Source of the DNA: Pseudoscleropodium purum
Lineage: Eukaryota; Streptophyta; Bryopsida; Hypnales; Brachytheciaceae
DNA: 64,000 bases
Assembly: GCA_963969395.1 (NCBI GenBank)
Contig: OZ017796.1
Location: 36,694,243 to 36,758,242, forward strand
Reading direction: 5' to 3'
Program-made: the position numbers and the translations under genes
In this document: in pieces, positions 53,201 to 64,000 of the stretch
Layout: each line of letters begins with the position of its first letter
Numbering within the stretch: position 1 is the stretch's first letter
The notes under the pieces: generated by a model
Told to the model about the DNA's origin: nothing
Database searches by the model: none
What the model saw: only the letters and a program-made list of their open reading frames with translations

Positions 53201-56200
53201 ACATGGCAGCTGGTCATGTGAGCATTCGTCATGGTTTTAAGGTTCGTTACAGACCTTGCCTGAACTTTTTACCAAGAGCTTATAAAGGGTTTTCTCGTCA
53301 GGAAATGGGTCGCTGATATGAACGGGGTTGCTGATTGCAGGGTCCTAATCATGCTGTGGTGACAGCATGTGCCAGTGGAGCTCATTCTGTAGGCGACGCT
53401 GCTCGCATGGTGAAGTTTGGGGATGCCGATGTCATGGTGGCTGGCGGCACTGAATCAAGCATTGATCCATTGTCAATGGCTGGATTTTGCAGGTAGACCT
53501 GAGCGCTCATCAGTTTACGTTTCTATATTTAGATACCCTGGTTACTCTAAGTTTGAGGATACTCTCTGCGTGACTTTAAGCATTTCAACGTATGCATGAG
53601 TGTGAATTTTGGGAGACTTGAAGAGATCGTTGGGTACAAGAGCCAAATCTAATGACGTCAAATTTTTGTCATTACACATGAATTTCTAATCCGATTTCAA
53701 AGTGGGAGGTTGTAGATTGTAGACCACTTATGAGTGATCTTGGACATTTAACCAAGTCATGCTTACACCACTTGCTAATTGAAGACCAAATAAGTGTATG
53801 CATTGATTAGTTGCTTTTGGTAAATGGTGTAAAAGGGGTCAGTATGGGAGACAGGATCAGTTCCTGACGGCTTTAGTATCCTCCATATATAGAACAGAAC
53901 CTTGTTTTTGTCCATCTAGCGAGTTGGCCTTCCTTTTGGCGCTTATGTTTTCTTCCTGTGGCGATTTTACATAAGTTCTGACAGACTGGCTTTGTGGTAG
54001 GGCGAGGGCGTTGAGCTCAAAGTTCAATAATGAGCCTGCAAGTGCATCCAGACCATTTGATCAAGCTCGAGACGGCTTTGTGTATGTATCAAATTCCCTG
54101 ATTTTCTTTCTGATCTTTGGAGTAGGTTGAGGCTTCTTCGGTTGTTTTACTAATCTCTCGCCCCTTTCTGGTGGATGCAGTATGGGTGAAGGTTCAGGCG
54201 TCGTAATTTTAGAGGTGAGAATTTCCTCCTGTTGCTGGGTCGAGTTTCTCTCTTAATGGGTCTCAGGGTCGATTATTCTTCTTTGAACAAGTCTTGAGGA
54301 TAAGTAGAAAGTTCAGATAAACACAGCTGTTTGCAGCCCATGGAACAAGATGGCAAGACATTGAAAAATGACAAGGCTTGGCATGCATTCCTCAAGGCTT
54401 GTCCACACAAATGTAAACCAAATCTTAATTGTATTTGTGCAAGGAATGTTTTTGATGAGTTAGGCACATGCGTAATAGTTCGAAGTTTGGAATGTGAGAT
54501 CTCAGGGGAAACCTTTGTTTTGGTTGTACCAGGAGTATCAACATGCATTAGACAGGGGAGCGAAGATCTATGCAGAAGTCCGAGGTTATGGCATGTCCGG
54601 TGAGGGCGTTGTGGGCGCTTTTCGTTGGGATCTTTTAGTTGCATTTCTTGACCGGTTACTGACGAACATTTGAGGAAATTTCGTAGTCATTTGGTCCCCA
54701 AGACTCTTACTTCATGCATTCACTATTGCTCAGCCCTTGGAGAATTTAGGTTTTGCATGGTGACAGATGTACTCATGACAAATAATACGTTGCCTTGTCA
54801 CCGTAGATTTTAAGCGTATGACTTGTTGACACATGAATGGTCAGATACTTGGGAATTGAGTAGAACTCAAGGATCAAATCTGCAAAGTTTTCTCCTAATG
54901 GAATGTTTGAGAGCTTGTCAGGAGCATAGTTAACCTTTTCGATGTGTTGGTCGCAGGAGATGCCCACCATATTACCCAGCCTTCAGAAGATGGGAGAGGT
55001 GCATATCTGGCTATGAGTCGTGCGCTGCAACAGGTTTGTCTTAATTCTCAAATGCCTGCGTGATTAGACAGATCATATATGATATACCTCAGTCAAGTAA
55101 GGTGATATTGAACTAGATAACTCGACTCTTGAAGGTTATTGGTTATATTGCTTAGTTGTAGCTTTGAATCAAGAATTTCTGAGAAAATAGTTTTTGGCTC
55201 TTCAAACAGCTCATATAGAACTCAACGTTATGTGTTTTACTCCTCTTCCTCAATTGTAGAAAATTTGACTGGTCAATTTAGCATAATGAAGATCTATGTT
55301 CTGAACTGTCGTGGACCATGTATCACCCATTATCTATGTCTTTGGAAAGCATGTGTTCTGATGGGCCTCATGGCAGGCAGGTCTTCAACCTGACAATGTC
55401 GATTATATAAACGCGCACGCCACTTCCACCCCCTTAGGTGAGTTCTTTAATTTCATGTATGGCAAGCTTTTGTCTCAGATTGAATTGGAACGCCTCCTCA
55501 AGTTTTACTGCTGTAAGATTCGCCCTCTGCTACTCTGGAACTAGGACAGAGGACTCTGTTTATGCCACTTTAAGCATTCTAACATATGTAGGATTGTGAT
55601 TTTTTGGGAATCACTAAAGAGCCCTGGAGAGATCAGGTTCCTATTGATTTTGGTATCCTATACCTTCTGGATGTCTTACTTGGCAGCTCTACTTGAATGT
55701 GAATCACAGGTGATGTAGTCGAGGCCCGGGCTATACGGGATGTGTTTAAGGATCATGCTCTTTCAGGGGACTTGGTATTTTCTTCTACGAAGGTACTTCT
55801 CAAAAATTTCATTGTAACAACAAGAAGTTTCTACATAAGTTACTCGCTGAGTGAGTCAACGAGTTGACTCAACGATTGTCATTAATCCTTAACTGCCCAA
55901 ACTAAAAGTAGAAGTCCACTTTGGAAGCTAATTGTTGATTACAGTAACTTTCATATCGTATATTCTGTTCAGAATTCTAGTGTACGGATTTTTCTTTCTA
56001 TTGATATGGTTTGTTAGCTTCGTCGAAGCTTCCTAAACTAATTCATTTCAATTCCTATGTGAGCACTCACAAGCTAATCCCTAAGAGTCCAAGCTAAAAA
56101 TAGAAAGTCCACTTTGAAAGCAAATAGTCAATCGTAGTCACTTCTAAACATATCCTATCTTTCAATAATGATTTCTGCTTTCCATTGTCTCATTTTCCTA

Positions 56201-56908
56201 AAACGTTTTTAAATGATGTGTTTCAACTGCTTTTTCCAACTCCTTGGTAGATATAGAAGCCACCGCTTTGGGCCATTTGGATACTTACGGGTTAGGCCAC
56301 GAGAAAATTGTAACAGAAAGGTGTCTATTGGTATGGAACAGGGCGCCACAGGACACTTGCTAGGTGCAGCGGGGGCAGTGGAAGCCATCTTCTCTATCTT
56401 AGCTCTCCATCACGTGAGTTCTCCTATCAATATGTAAACAGAGAACTTTGCAAATTTGGTTCCTTGGTTCAATCAGTCCCAAGTAGTTGACCATCAGTGT
56501 ATCAAAAACTTATCAAGATTCAGAGTCTGTGTTAGCAAGGTATTTCTTACATAGTTCATTTGGCATGATGCAAGCCAAAATTCTCCAGGGTTTGAGCAAA
56601 AATGAATACAAGGAATTCTGGGATGACGAAAGGCTCTGTTTGAAGTAGAAGAAATAACCATAATTAAAGCAGACTCTCTTTGAAGTAGAAGAAATGACAT
56701 AATTTTTAACAAGTTTTTTCCTCCTGTGGATTGTCAGGGCATTGCACCGCCGACGTTGAATTTGGAGCGTCCTGACGCTATTTTTGACGGTCATTTTTGC
56801 CCTCTCACAGCGCCTAAAACTATGGACATTAGTGCGGTGTTGACAAATTCATTTGGGTTCGGCGGGACGAATGCAGCACTGATTTTCACTGCCCCACCTC
56901 AATCATAG
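50287..56908 (+). CDS. mtKAS: Mitochondrial beta-ketoacyl-ACP synthase, 14 exons
   Basis: Exons: 50287-50413, 51297-51499, 51909-52013, 52214-52285, 53155-53241, 53341-53492, 54001-54081, 54181-54214, 54533-54599, 54957-55033, 55377-55437, 55710-55792, 56342-56413, 56738-56908, giving 463 residues. The enzyme condenses malonyl-ACP with a growing acyl-ACP in fatty acid synthesis, supplying lipoate precursors in mitochondria. The catalytic triad is intact: Cys208 ([10 protein letters not shown]), His349 (NAHATSTP) and His388 (TGHLLGAAG), with Lys383 five residues before the last His as in FabF. Also present are [31 protein letters not shown], the MGEGSG motif and the C-terminal [10 protein letters not shown] basic, Ser-rich N terminus (about 35 residues, KRSLSSHGW) fits a mitochondrial presequence. 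The sequence resembles plant mtKAS (Arabidopsis At2g04540 type) more than plastid KAS I/II. A second ATG follows the first directly. Confidence 0.95.
52043..52089 (+). repeat. Degenerate telomere-like repeats in KAS intron 3
   Basis: TTTAGGG occurs at 52043 and 52073 with related GGTTTAAGG and CAGGGTTAAGG units between. The plant telomere unit is TTTAGGG. The stretch is short and within an intron. Confidence 0.6.
52300..52455 (+). repeat. Intron repeat, family D copy 1
   Basis: It begins TTAACCCTAAGTGCC and shares blocks with 55882-56050: the 'gagttcactttggaa' block, the tattttgctatt/tttgttg region and 'gaagcttcctaaa'. It lies in KAS intron 4. The opposite end is not defined. Confidence 0.6.
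55882..56050 (+). repeat. Intron repeat, family D copy 2
   Basis: It begins TTAATCCTTAACTGCCC and continues with agaagtccactttggaa and gaagcttcctaaac, matching 52300-52455. It lies in KAS intron 12, directly before a third partial copy. Confidence 0.6.
56076..56200 (+). repeat. Intron repeat, family D copy 3 (partial)
   Basis: It begins CTAATCCCTAAGAGTCC, then agaaagtccactttgaaagc, repeating the first part of the 55882 copy in tandem in KAS intron 12. Confidence 0.55.
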
Positions 56909-58110
56909 CGTATAACTAAGTTAAGTTATTCCTCTACAAGAAAGTGAGAGTATGGCATTCATAAGAAATCTATCATCGTGCAAAAGTAAAGTTCTCTTGA
57001 GGTTGTGTAATACAGGGAACTAAGAATTTGTTTGGAGCCGACTGAGTATGGAATTTCTTCTAGTATGTGAACTATTGGAGTGGAAGTGATTGTGAAGAAT
57101 GCAGCCCACATGACCCATGGCCGTGGATTCTAGAATGGGAAGGTGTAATTCAGGAAGAGTACCTCTGAATGAGCTTGATTGATTTAACCCCTAAAGTCCC
57201 TCAAGAAGAGTTTGGAATTTGATTGGGATATGAGGTCTCTAATTTTATGACATTTTCTTATCCATTTACTCTTAATGTGTACTTACAACCTTTACCTTAG
57301 TTGCTATAAGCTTCAATGAATGAAGAATATTGCATTCAAGGACTTATATGCATTTTCAATAAAAGATTCTTTACATCAATAATGCAATTGTTTCCTATGC
57401 AATGCTTGTATTTCTTGGTGCAATATACATAATTATTTGTATGTGTTTTTTCATGTTTAGCAATATTACCACCATTATTCAAAAATGTCTCATTCTTGCT
57501 CCTTTATCTTTGTGATATAAGTTTTGAAACATTGTATTTCACACTTCTTTGTAGATCATGAATAAGACCTATTTGTACACTCATTTTTATCACAATTTTC
57601 TTTCAATGTGAATGGTGTATCATGATCATTATTATTCATCATATGTCCATTATATATTCTTCCATTTTATATAGTGGGATTGTGCTTGTCTACCTAGATT
57701 TCTTTTGAAACTAGTGACCTAAAAAATACTCTTCATATTCTTGTTTTAGCCAAAAGTGCCTTGGGTCCTAAAAGATTTAGATAGGGAACATCTAAAAGCC
57801 CCACATTTTCTATTGTGTACAATTTATATTATTAGACTAATCAAATGAATAATATTCTAATTGGAAAATGAGAGAAGATTTCAATGCATTAAAGAATGCA
57901 TCATTTTGATACTATATGTATCTAAAAGCTATGAAGAATCAAAGTTTTTTTTGTAGATATTATTGGATCATTTCTTCAAGAATAGGTATATATTGTTGTA
58001 GGAGATGTACATAATGAAAAAATTTGATCAATCAAGTGATGCTTTTAAACACTTGGCATATTGGGATGTCCCTCCCTTGACCCTATTGAAGACTATAAAA
58101 TCACCAATGC
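56909..58110. other. KAS 3' flank and AT-rich spacer
   Basis: The KAS 3' untranslated region lies first. At 57184 a TTAA followed by CCCCTAAAGTCCCTC marks the left end of an element whose right end is uncertain (see findings). No gene is supported. Confidence 0.5.
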
Positions 58111-58530
58111 ATGACTTTTTATATCATTGTAGAAACAAAAAAATGCATCTATTGGTCTAAAAATTAGACCATTATTCGCAAAATATGTTGGTAATAGGTC
58201 AAGTCATTTAAGGTTTAATTCTTTAATGACACTAAGGTAAAAAAGTAGATGACTTTCAAATTCATTATAGAAATAAAGAATGCCCCTATTGGTCCAAAAA
58301 CCAAATCATATTTGAGATTTTGAGTGACTTACCTTGGTTATAGGACAACATCCTTTGAAGGTTAATCCTTGAAGGACACTAAAGCTAAAAAGTAGTTGAT
58401 GGATGACTTCATTGTTTGATGTAGGAACAAAAAATGCACCTATTGGTCCAATAATTGGAGTAATTTTGGTAATGAACTTAGTCATAGGGGCCATGTCTCT
58501 TAAGTCTTAACTTTGAAGGAATACTAGTGT
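58111..58530 (+). repeat. Three degenerate tandem units of about 140-155 bp
   Basis: Units start at about 58111, 58249 and 58403. Each has atgactt, then a block like 'tagaaacaaaaaatgcacct', then attggtccaa, then an 'aaggacactaa'-like part. A further unit lies at 60495-60610 beyond an inserted element, so the array was probably once longer. Confidence 0.65.
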
Positions 58531-58591
58531 ACTCTGTTCCATTTACAATCATTGGGATCAAAAGAGATGGCTAAGCCGTCTTTAATCTTCT

Positions 58592-59521
58592 TAATCCTTA
58601 AAGGACCAACTTGATATTTTTAGCAACATAGCAGTTTTAGGCAAATACTTGTGACTAGAAATTTGCATATTTTTGGGTGAGATTTAAAAAGGAGGTGTGG
58701 ACAAGGAATATCTCTCATGTGCACTAAATTTCATGACATTTGGAAATAAAAGTCAAAAGTTATTGTATAATATGTTGTTTGTTTCTCAACTCGGGTAGTC
58801 CGGGTAGATCAGAAAAAATCACTTTTTTCCAAAAAATTGAAATTGGTTTTCTATATTTATATAAATATAGAAAGCTTTGAATCATTCTATTTCAATCATT
58901 GAGTCAAAAGTTATGAGTTTTCATTTGCGGGCATTTATGGATTCTCTACACTAAAATAAATTTGAAGTCATTTATTTAACTCAATTTTCAATATTTTTCA
59001 AAAAATAATAAAATCATATCATATAGATCGTTTATTATAACATTACACTTCAACCATTGGGATTGACATTTTTCAATTCCATAATTAAATTTTTAACAAT
59101 TTAGTGTTTTGAATCATTTTCTACTTTTTTCTATTTACTATTCTTTTCCTATATGTTGTTCAATTCCAAATAGTTTGAAATTTTTTAAGCATGAAGCCAA
59201 CTTGTTTAGGAAGAAAAATCCAAAAAAGCACCACCATTTTGGACATCTATTCATAGAAAACTGAGCTTGTGAAGTGTAGTTGTCCTATTCTTTATAGGGG
59301 CAAAAATATAATTTGAATGTATTTGAATACTTAGATCTTATAATCATGTTGTAGAAATTTTTGAAGTTTTTACCACCTGTTTTTAAGTCACCATACTACA
59401 AGATTCAACAATTACATTAGTCAAAAAAGTGTTTTAAGCAAAAAAAACTGGTACTTGTACTAGAAATGGCAGTTTTCAAGTGTTTTGAGGAAAAACATAA
59501 TCAAGGAAATGAAGGGGTGAA
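58592..59521 (-). mobile_element. TTAA-bounded element, family C copy 2 (930 bp)
   Basis: Reverse-oriented copy of 26688-27620 and nearly the same length. The left end is TTAA then TCCTTAAAGGACC; the right end is AAGGGG then TGAA, one change from TTAA. The interior matches copy 1 over most of its length (for example 'ggacaaggaatatctctca'). It shows more decay at the ends than copy 1. No coding frame. Confidence 0.7.
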
Positions 59522-60494
59522 ATAAAAAGAAAAGTCATTTTTTAATTTTTCAATTAAAAAATAACACTATAATCAATAATTCTTTTAGTGTAGGTTCAAA
59601 TGCCATGAAACAAACCCCATACACTCCTCGATGAGGACTTTCCAATGGTACTAAAAACACAACTGGGGGATTCACAATCTAAGCCAAAGATTTCAATGTA
59701 ACAAATAAAACTAAACAAACAAAGTAAATCAAACAACCTAACTTAAATTGTAGATGATACCTCAAAAAAACATCAAGATGTTTTCAAATGACTAGTAAAG
59801 GATTGAAAATTGAAAATTTTTACCTTTTTCTTTAGAGTTCTTTGAATATGTTTCTAATGAATGGTGGTGGAAATTCCTTCTTTGAAAAATTTTCAACTTT
59901 TCTTTAGAAGAAGATGCTAAACAAACAAGTCAAAAATGATGCTTTTCTAATGCACTTTAACTACTTTATGTCTTTACTCTTGATCTGAATTTTAGGCATA
60001 AAAATGACTTTCTTGAATTTGAATTAAATTAATGAAATGAAGGTTACCAAGCCTAGGCCTAGGTTCTACTCCATTTTGAAAATTTATCATTTAACTACAA
60101 TTTGAATATTGGGTCTATAACCACAATGTACTACTTTTAAAATTTTAAGCTGATACAAATTTTGGTTTGCACCATCATAATTTATAGTATTATAAATAAC
60201 TACGACAAAAAAATTGTATTTTTTAAAACGAATATTGTATTTGATATGAATTTCTTTCATTTTCTCAATAAAAAATTCATGATAATTTCAAAATTTCAAG
60301 AAAAAAATTTCAAAATTTTAGGATTTCAAGAGAAAAGCATCTTTAAAAATTAAAATAATATAAATTTTATTCAAATATTTGAATAAATAGAACATACCAA
60401 AGTAATGAATTTTTGAGGTTCTTTTTATGGTCATAGGGTTTGCCTTTTACAAGTTAACTATTAAATGACAAGGCAACCTAAAAGTATCCAATGG
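59522..60494. other. AT-rich spacer
   Basis: No feature supported. The frame 60162-60353 is low-complexity Lys/Phe/Ile-rich and not convincing. Confidence 0.55.
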
Positions 60495-60610
60495 ATGACT
60501 TGAATGTTTACTATAGAAAGAAAGATTGCATTATTTAGTCCAACAATCTAAACATTTTGGTGACTACCTTGGTTATTAGGGCCGTATTCTTCAACCCGCA
60601 AAGAATCAGA
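60495..60610 (+). repeat. Fourth unit of the 58.1-kb tandem family
   Basis: Begins atgacttgaatgtttac, followed by tatagaaagaaagattgca, tagtccaacaatc and ggtgactaccttggtta, which match the units at 58249 and 58403 in order. Confidence 0.6.
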
Positions 60611-61038
60611 TGTTTTTTGGCTAATGAATGACAAAGGACCTCTCCATGCAAGATAAAAGTGCAACTATTCATCCTCCAAATTGGGTGTAAAAAGAAAAAG
60701 TCATCTACACTAGTTTGACTTTCAATGAGAGCTTTTGCAATTTTTTAAGGCAATAATTCACATGGTACTAAAACAAATGATTTTCACAATGACCAGCTTG
60801 TCCTTCAATCCATATATGACGTTGTAGATGTTTTGCGTCCAATGAATGATAAACAGTTTTTTAATGTAGGACAAAAGTACAACTATTCTGCCTTTAAATT
60901 TTGTTTGAAAAGGGGAGGTCTTCTACAATAGTTTCACTTCCAATTAGTGCTTTTGAATTTTTTTTTACCAATGATACACACGATACCAAAATGGATGATT
61001 ACCATGGGCACCGGTCCATCCTTTAAGGGTTTAACCCT
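60610..61038 (+). repeat. Tandem duplication, period about 218 bp
   Basis: A first unit from about 60610 and a second from about 60828 share, in order, gatgttttt/gatgttttg, aatgaatgayaaa, agtacaactattc/agtgcaactattc, the 'gtcatctacactagtttgact' region, and 'acatggtactaaaa'. A fragment of the same unit occurs in inverse orientation at about 61160-61232 (gaggatgaatagttgta). Confidence 0.7.
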
Positions 61039-61248
61039 TGAACACCGGGCGGGTCACCATAGAAATCATCTGTTTTGTGACCGTGTGAATTGTTGGATTA
61101 AAATAATGCAAAAGTATTCATTGGAAGACAAACTATTGAAGATGAATTTCCCTTTTCACACAAAATTGGGAGGATGAATAGTTGTATGTTTGTCCTACAC
61201 ACAAAGATTCTTTGTCATCCATCAGACACAAAATGTTTGCCTTGTCCT

Positions 61249-61892
61249 TTAACCCCTAATTGCCTAAGGCCTATTTTCAGGCTCTTAGAATTTGCTTGAA
61301 ATCCAACAAAAGGCCAATATTTTGATAAGTTGTATCATTTAAAAAAAAACTGTAACCATACAAATTCAAACTACAAATGTTAGAGATCACAAAGGAAAAG
61401 AAAACACAACTATATCACTTATAGATTGAAAGATTATAATGTTTGATCACAAGGGTGTTAAAATTACAAAAATCTTTCAAACCTCTTTTCACATATGAGA
61501 TCTAAAAGTTGGTAACTAAAAAAATATGAGGTCATAGGGCCTAACATGAAAAACCTCAATCAATTTACAGCTTTCCAAAATCTATTCTACAATTTTTTTA
61601 AATGAATTTCTAATGTGATTTTTCCTCCATGGCCTAGTGTATTTGAGGCTCATTTCCAAGAGCCCTCAACACTATGGGAAGCCAAGATTGCAATGGGTAC
61701 CCTTGCACAAAATCTTGAATAGAAAAATCATAATCAATTATTTTCAAGATCGGATTTTTGATGCTAGAACTAGACTTTGAATAGAGTTTTCCAAAAATAC
61801 AAACTACTAAAAATAGCAACTTGGTTGGATTTTATTTAACTTCAAATTATTGTAAACACCAGAATCTGGTGCCGTGGGCAGTTAGGGGTTAA
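61249..61892 (+). mobile_element. TTAA-bounded element, family B copy 3 (644 bp)
   Basis: Same orientation and length as 42215-42858. The left end is TTAA then CCCCTAATTGCCTAAGGC; the right end is CCGTGGGCAGTTAGGGG then TTAA at 61889-61892. Interior blocks match copy 1 throughout. The right end lies 343 bp before the called ATG of the VTE6-like gene and 35 bp before a possible upstream first exon. Confidence 0.85.
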
Positions 61893-62234
61893 GGGTTGGA
61901 ATTCTAAATAGCAGCGAAGCAATGAAATGAAGGCTTTTTCCTTGCGTAGGCCTGCGCCGTCGCTGTTATACGGAACCGCCGTTTCAAGAGTCTCTTCAGT
62001 AGCTTGAATGCCACTCAACACTGCGCAGACAGATCTCTGACTTCCAATTTCTTTCGTCCTTCCAATTTCCGAAGATTCCAGACCCCCACATCACGTCTTA
62101 GAATACAGTCCAAAACACGATCAACGTTGCAGTATTTGAAGGCAACAGAGCTGTGAATCGAAGAAGCGCACCAATGTGACCAATCTCTGTCAAATTCAGC
62201 ACCCAACTGACAGACAACACAGAGCTTGAAAAAG
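61893..62234 (+). promoter_or_regulatory. 5' region of the VTE6-like gene, possible first exon
   Basis: An ATG at 61927 opens a 26-codon frame with a transit-peptide-like composition (MKAFSLRRPAPSLLYGTAVS). A GT at 61999 and an AG at 62221-62222 would join it in phase to the frame that contains ATG 62235, through a 224-bp intron. Otherwise this is plain leader sequence. Confidence 0.35.
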
Positions 62235-64000
62235 ATGGATGGGTCTCAAGCCTTGGTGGGGATTTGGGAAGGAGTGCAACGAGCGTTTGCAGCCCCGGCG
62301 AGCTGGGAATCGACTTTCGTCGCTACCACGACGATCTTCGTGATCGCCGCGCCCGTTTTGTTCGTGGGACTTTCGGTGCCTGGCGTTTTCAGTGCGTTCG
62401 TCTTGGGACTCTTCACATGGCGCGCGTTTGGTGCTCAGGGCACCGTCATTGTCTTCCTCTACTTTCTTATGGTGAGTACTCGCACCGACGTGTCGTTGGC
62501 CAAGTCTTTCCTATTTTAGTTAGGGTTTCGGAAACGAAAGCAGCGGTTGTAATAGCTGTTGAAGACCTGGACAGCAAACTTGAATCGATCGCTGTGATCT
62601 GAATCGGTCGCTGTGATCTGAATACCGAGAATCAGAACATTGGGCGATGGCTTGGTGGAAGCGTATTGCTGAAAGCTTTCCAACATGACCTAGAAATGAG
62701 CAAGAATCTGCATTTTTTTATGTATACTGTAAATGTTCGTGCTTTAGGATTACTTGGAGGTTGAGATGCACTGGACTATGCTTATTGTGATCCCTAAAGC
62801 CTTAAAACCCTGCTTGAAAAGTGTGACTTGTAAATGAACTCGTAGCGTTTGGGAGTTTTCATTGGATTTAGGCTGCTACTTGAGTTCAAACTATAGATGT
62901 GTGGTTTAAGGAGCCGGTTGGAATTGGTACGTCTACCAGCATTGCGTGTTCGTGCTTTAGAATTGCATCGAGGTTAGTTGCTTTGAAATTGTCTTAATAT
63001 TGTTTTTGAAATTTTGCTCTCCTTGCAGGGAACGGCTGCTACTAAAGTGAATTACAAATTGAAGAAAGTGGAAGGGACGGCGGAGAAGAGAGGAGGGCGG
63101 AGGGGCCCGGGCAGTGTGTGGGGCTCTGGAGCTGCCGGCACTTTGTGTGCAATTGCTTCCATCTATAACGTAGGCGGTCCTGTGTGGGTGTCTCTCTGGA
63201 AATTAGGGTTTCTGGCTAGCTTCTGCACCAAGCTCAGCGATACCATGGGCAGCGAAATTGGCAAAGCCTTTGGTAAAACCACGTCAGTGTTTCTCTCACA
63301 TTCTCTCAAGTCATACTTCCCATGGCCTAACGCTTTCACAGTGATAAAGGCCATATCAAACTGATTCTAAATTTGCAATAAGCTGTGTGATTGGAGGCTA
63401 CTACTCCGTCACTTTAAGCATCTTAATGTGTGTAGGAGTGTATGATTTGTGTGTACTGCTGAGAAGAAACCTTTGGGTGCATGAGCTGAATCTTTTGGGA
63501 TCAAATTTCTATCAATATATATGAATCTTGTGCAGTCATTCAAAGTGGGAGGTTGTAGACCAGATTTGAGGGGACAGTGGACAACCCCATTTCCATTCAA
63601 ATATCAGTTGTCGTAGACATTTATCCCAAGTTATACTTACACCTCTTGCTTATAAGTCCCAGCCAAGTACACGAATAGATGAGTTATTATTGGGAAGAAG
63701 GGTCAGTATAGGAGAAGGGATCAGGTCTTTAATGGTTTCAGTATCGTCTACCTGACTTGCTGGTGTTGGTGTGCAGATACTTGGTGACAACGATGGCTGT
63801 AGTGCCTCGTGGGACAGATGGAGCTGTAAGCGTGATCGGCACCTTTGCAGGAGTCGTCGCTTCCGTTTTTCTGGCTGCTGTTGGTTACGCCATAGCTATG
63901 GTACTTCCCTTATTTCACTTGCTCCAGTTCTTGTGTGTAAGGGCATTTGGGGGATTGAAGTTTCCTTCAATATATTGTTGTGGCCCCGTGTGGCAAGTGC
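62235..64000 (+). CDS. VTE6: DUF92 membrane protein, VTE6-like phytyl-phosphate kinase, 3' partial
   Basis: Exons seen: 62235-62471, 63029-63282, 63777-63900, then an intron running out of the window; 205 residues are visible. Family landmarks: a hydrophobic N-terminal span (FVATTTIFVIAAPVLFVGLS), TWRAFGAQG, GTAATKV, EKRGGRRGPGSV, the conserved CTKLSDTMGSEIGKAFGKTT, and YLVTT with VVPRGTDGAVS. VTE6 is a plastid envelope kinase that makes phytyl diphosphate for tocopherol and phylloquinone synthesis from chlorophyll phytol. The best resemblance is to VTE6 rather than the other plant DUF92 protein, PGR. As called, the protein starts directly at the membrane span with no plastid transit peptide, unlike known VTE6; an upstream exon is likely. 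The rest of the gene is missing from the window. Confidence 0.85.

Noticed and set aside
1..64000. CRISPR arrays, tRNA or rRNA genes, bacterial operons
   Set aside because: No regular spacer array, no tRNA-type box sequence and no ribosomal RNA sequence was seen; the gene structure is eukaryotic throughout.

Overview
This is plant nuclear DNA. The genes are split by many GT-AG introns of about 80 to 1,000 bp, they encode plant-only or plant-type families (MLO, CBL, DCD, GRV2, VTE6), and they sit as GC-richer islands in very AT-rich, repeat-filled DNA. Coding similarity was judged from remembered family sequences, with no search. A non-seed land plant such as a moss fits best, but this is inference; the class of plant is not proven by anything in the window.

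Layout. 1-4.3 kb: AT-rich DNA with one MITE-like element and a decayed coding relic. 4.3-10.3 kb (+): a seven-helix MLO protein, 13 exons. 11.5-24.8 kb (-): a complete GRV2/KAM2/RME-8 endosomal J-protein, 24 exons, convergent with MLO. 25-31 kb: repeats. 31.3-34.2 kb (+): a small DCD-domain protein. 34-43.7 kb: AT-rich gene-free DNA with a foldback element and an inverted pair of TTAA-bounded transposons. 44.2-44.8 kb (+): an intronless calcineurin B-like calcium sensor. 47.0-49.2 kb (-): an RCC1-repeat beta-propeller protein. 50.3-56.9 kb (+): mitochondrial beta-ketoacyl-ACP synthase, 14 exons. 57-61.9 kb: tandem repeats and more TTAA-bounded elements. 62.2 kb to the window end (+): a DUF92 protein, VTE6-like phytyl-phosphate kinase, cut by the window edge.

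The genes are unrelated housekeeping and signalling genes, as expected in a plant genome; there is no operon or pathway cluster. The most unusual content is in the repeats. Several element families of different length and internal sequence share one terminus, TTAA followed by CCCCTAAA and its inverse, with no longer flanking duplication. That is the layout of piggyBac-like, TTAA-specific non-autonomous transposons. Two copies of one family lie head to head and could form a long hairpin RNA, and another copy ends just upstream of the VTE6-like gene.

Exon borders were set by reading splice signals, codon phase and family similarity together. All exon phases of the seven genes close without a frameshift.
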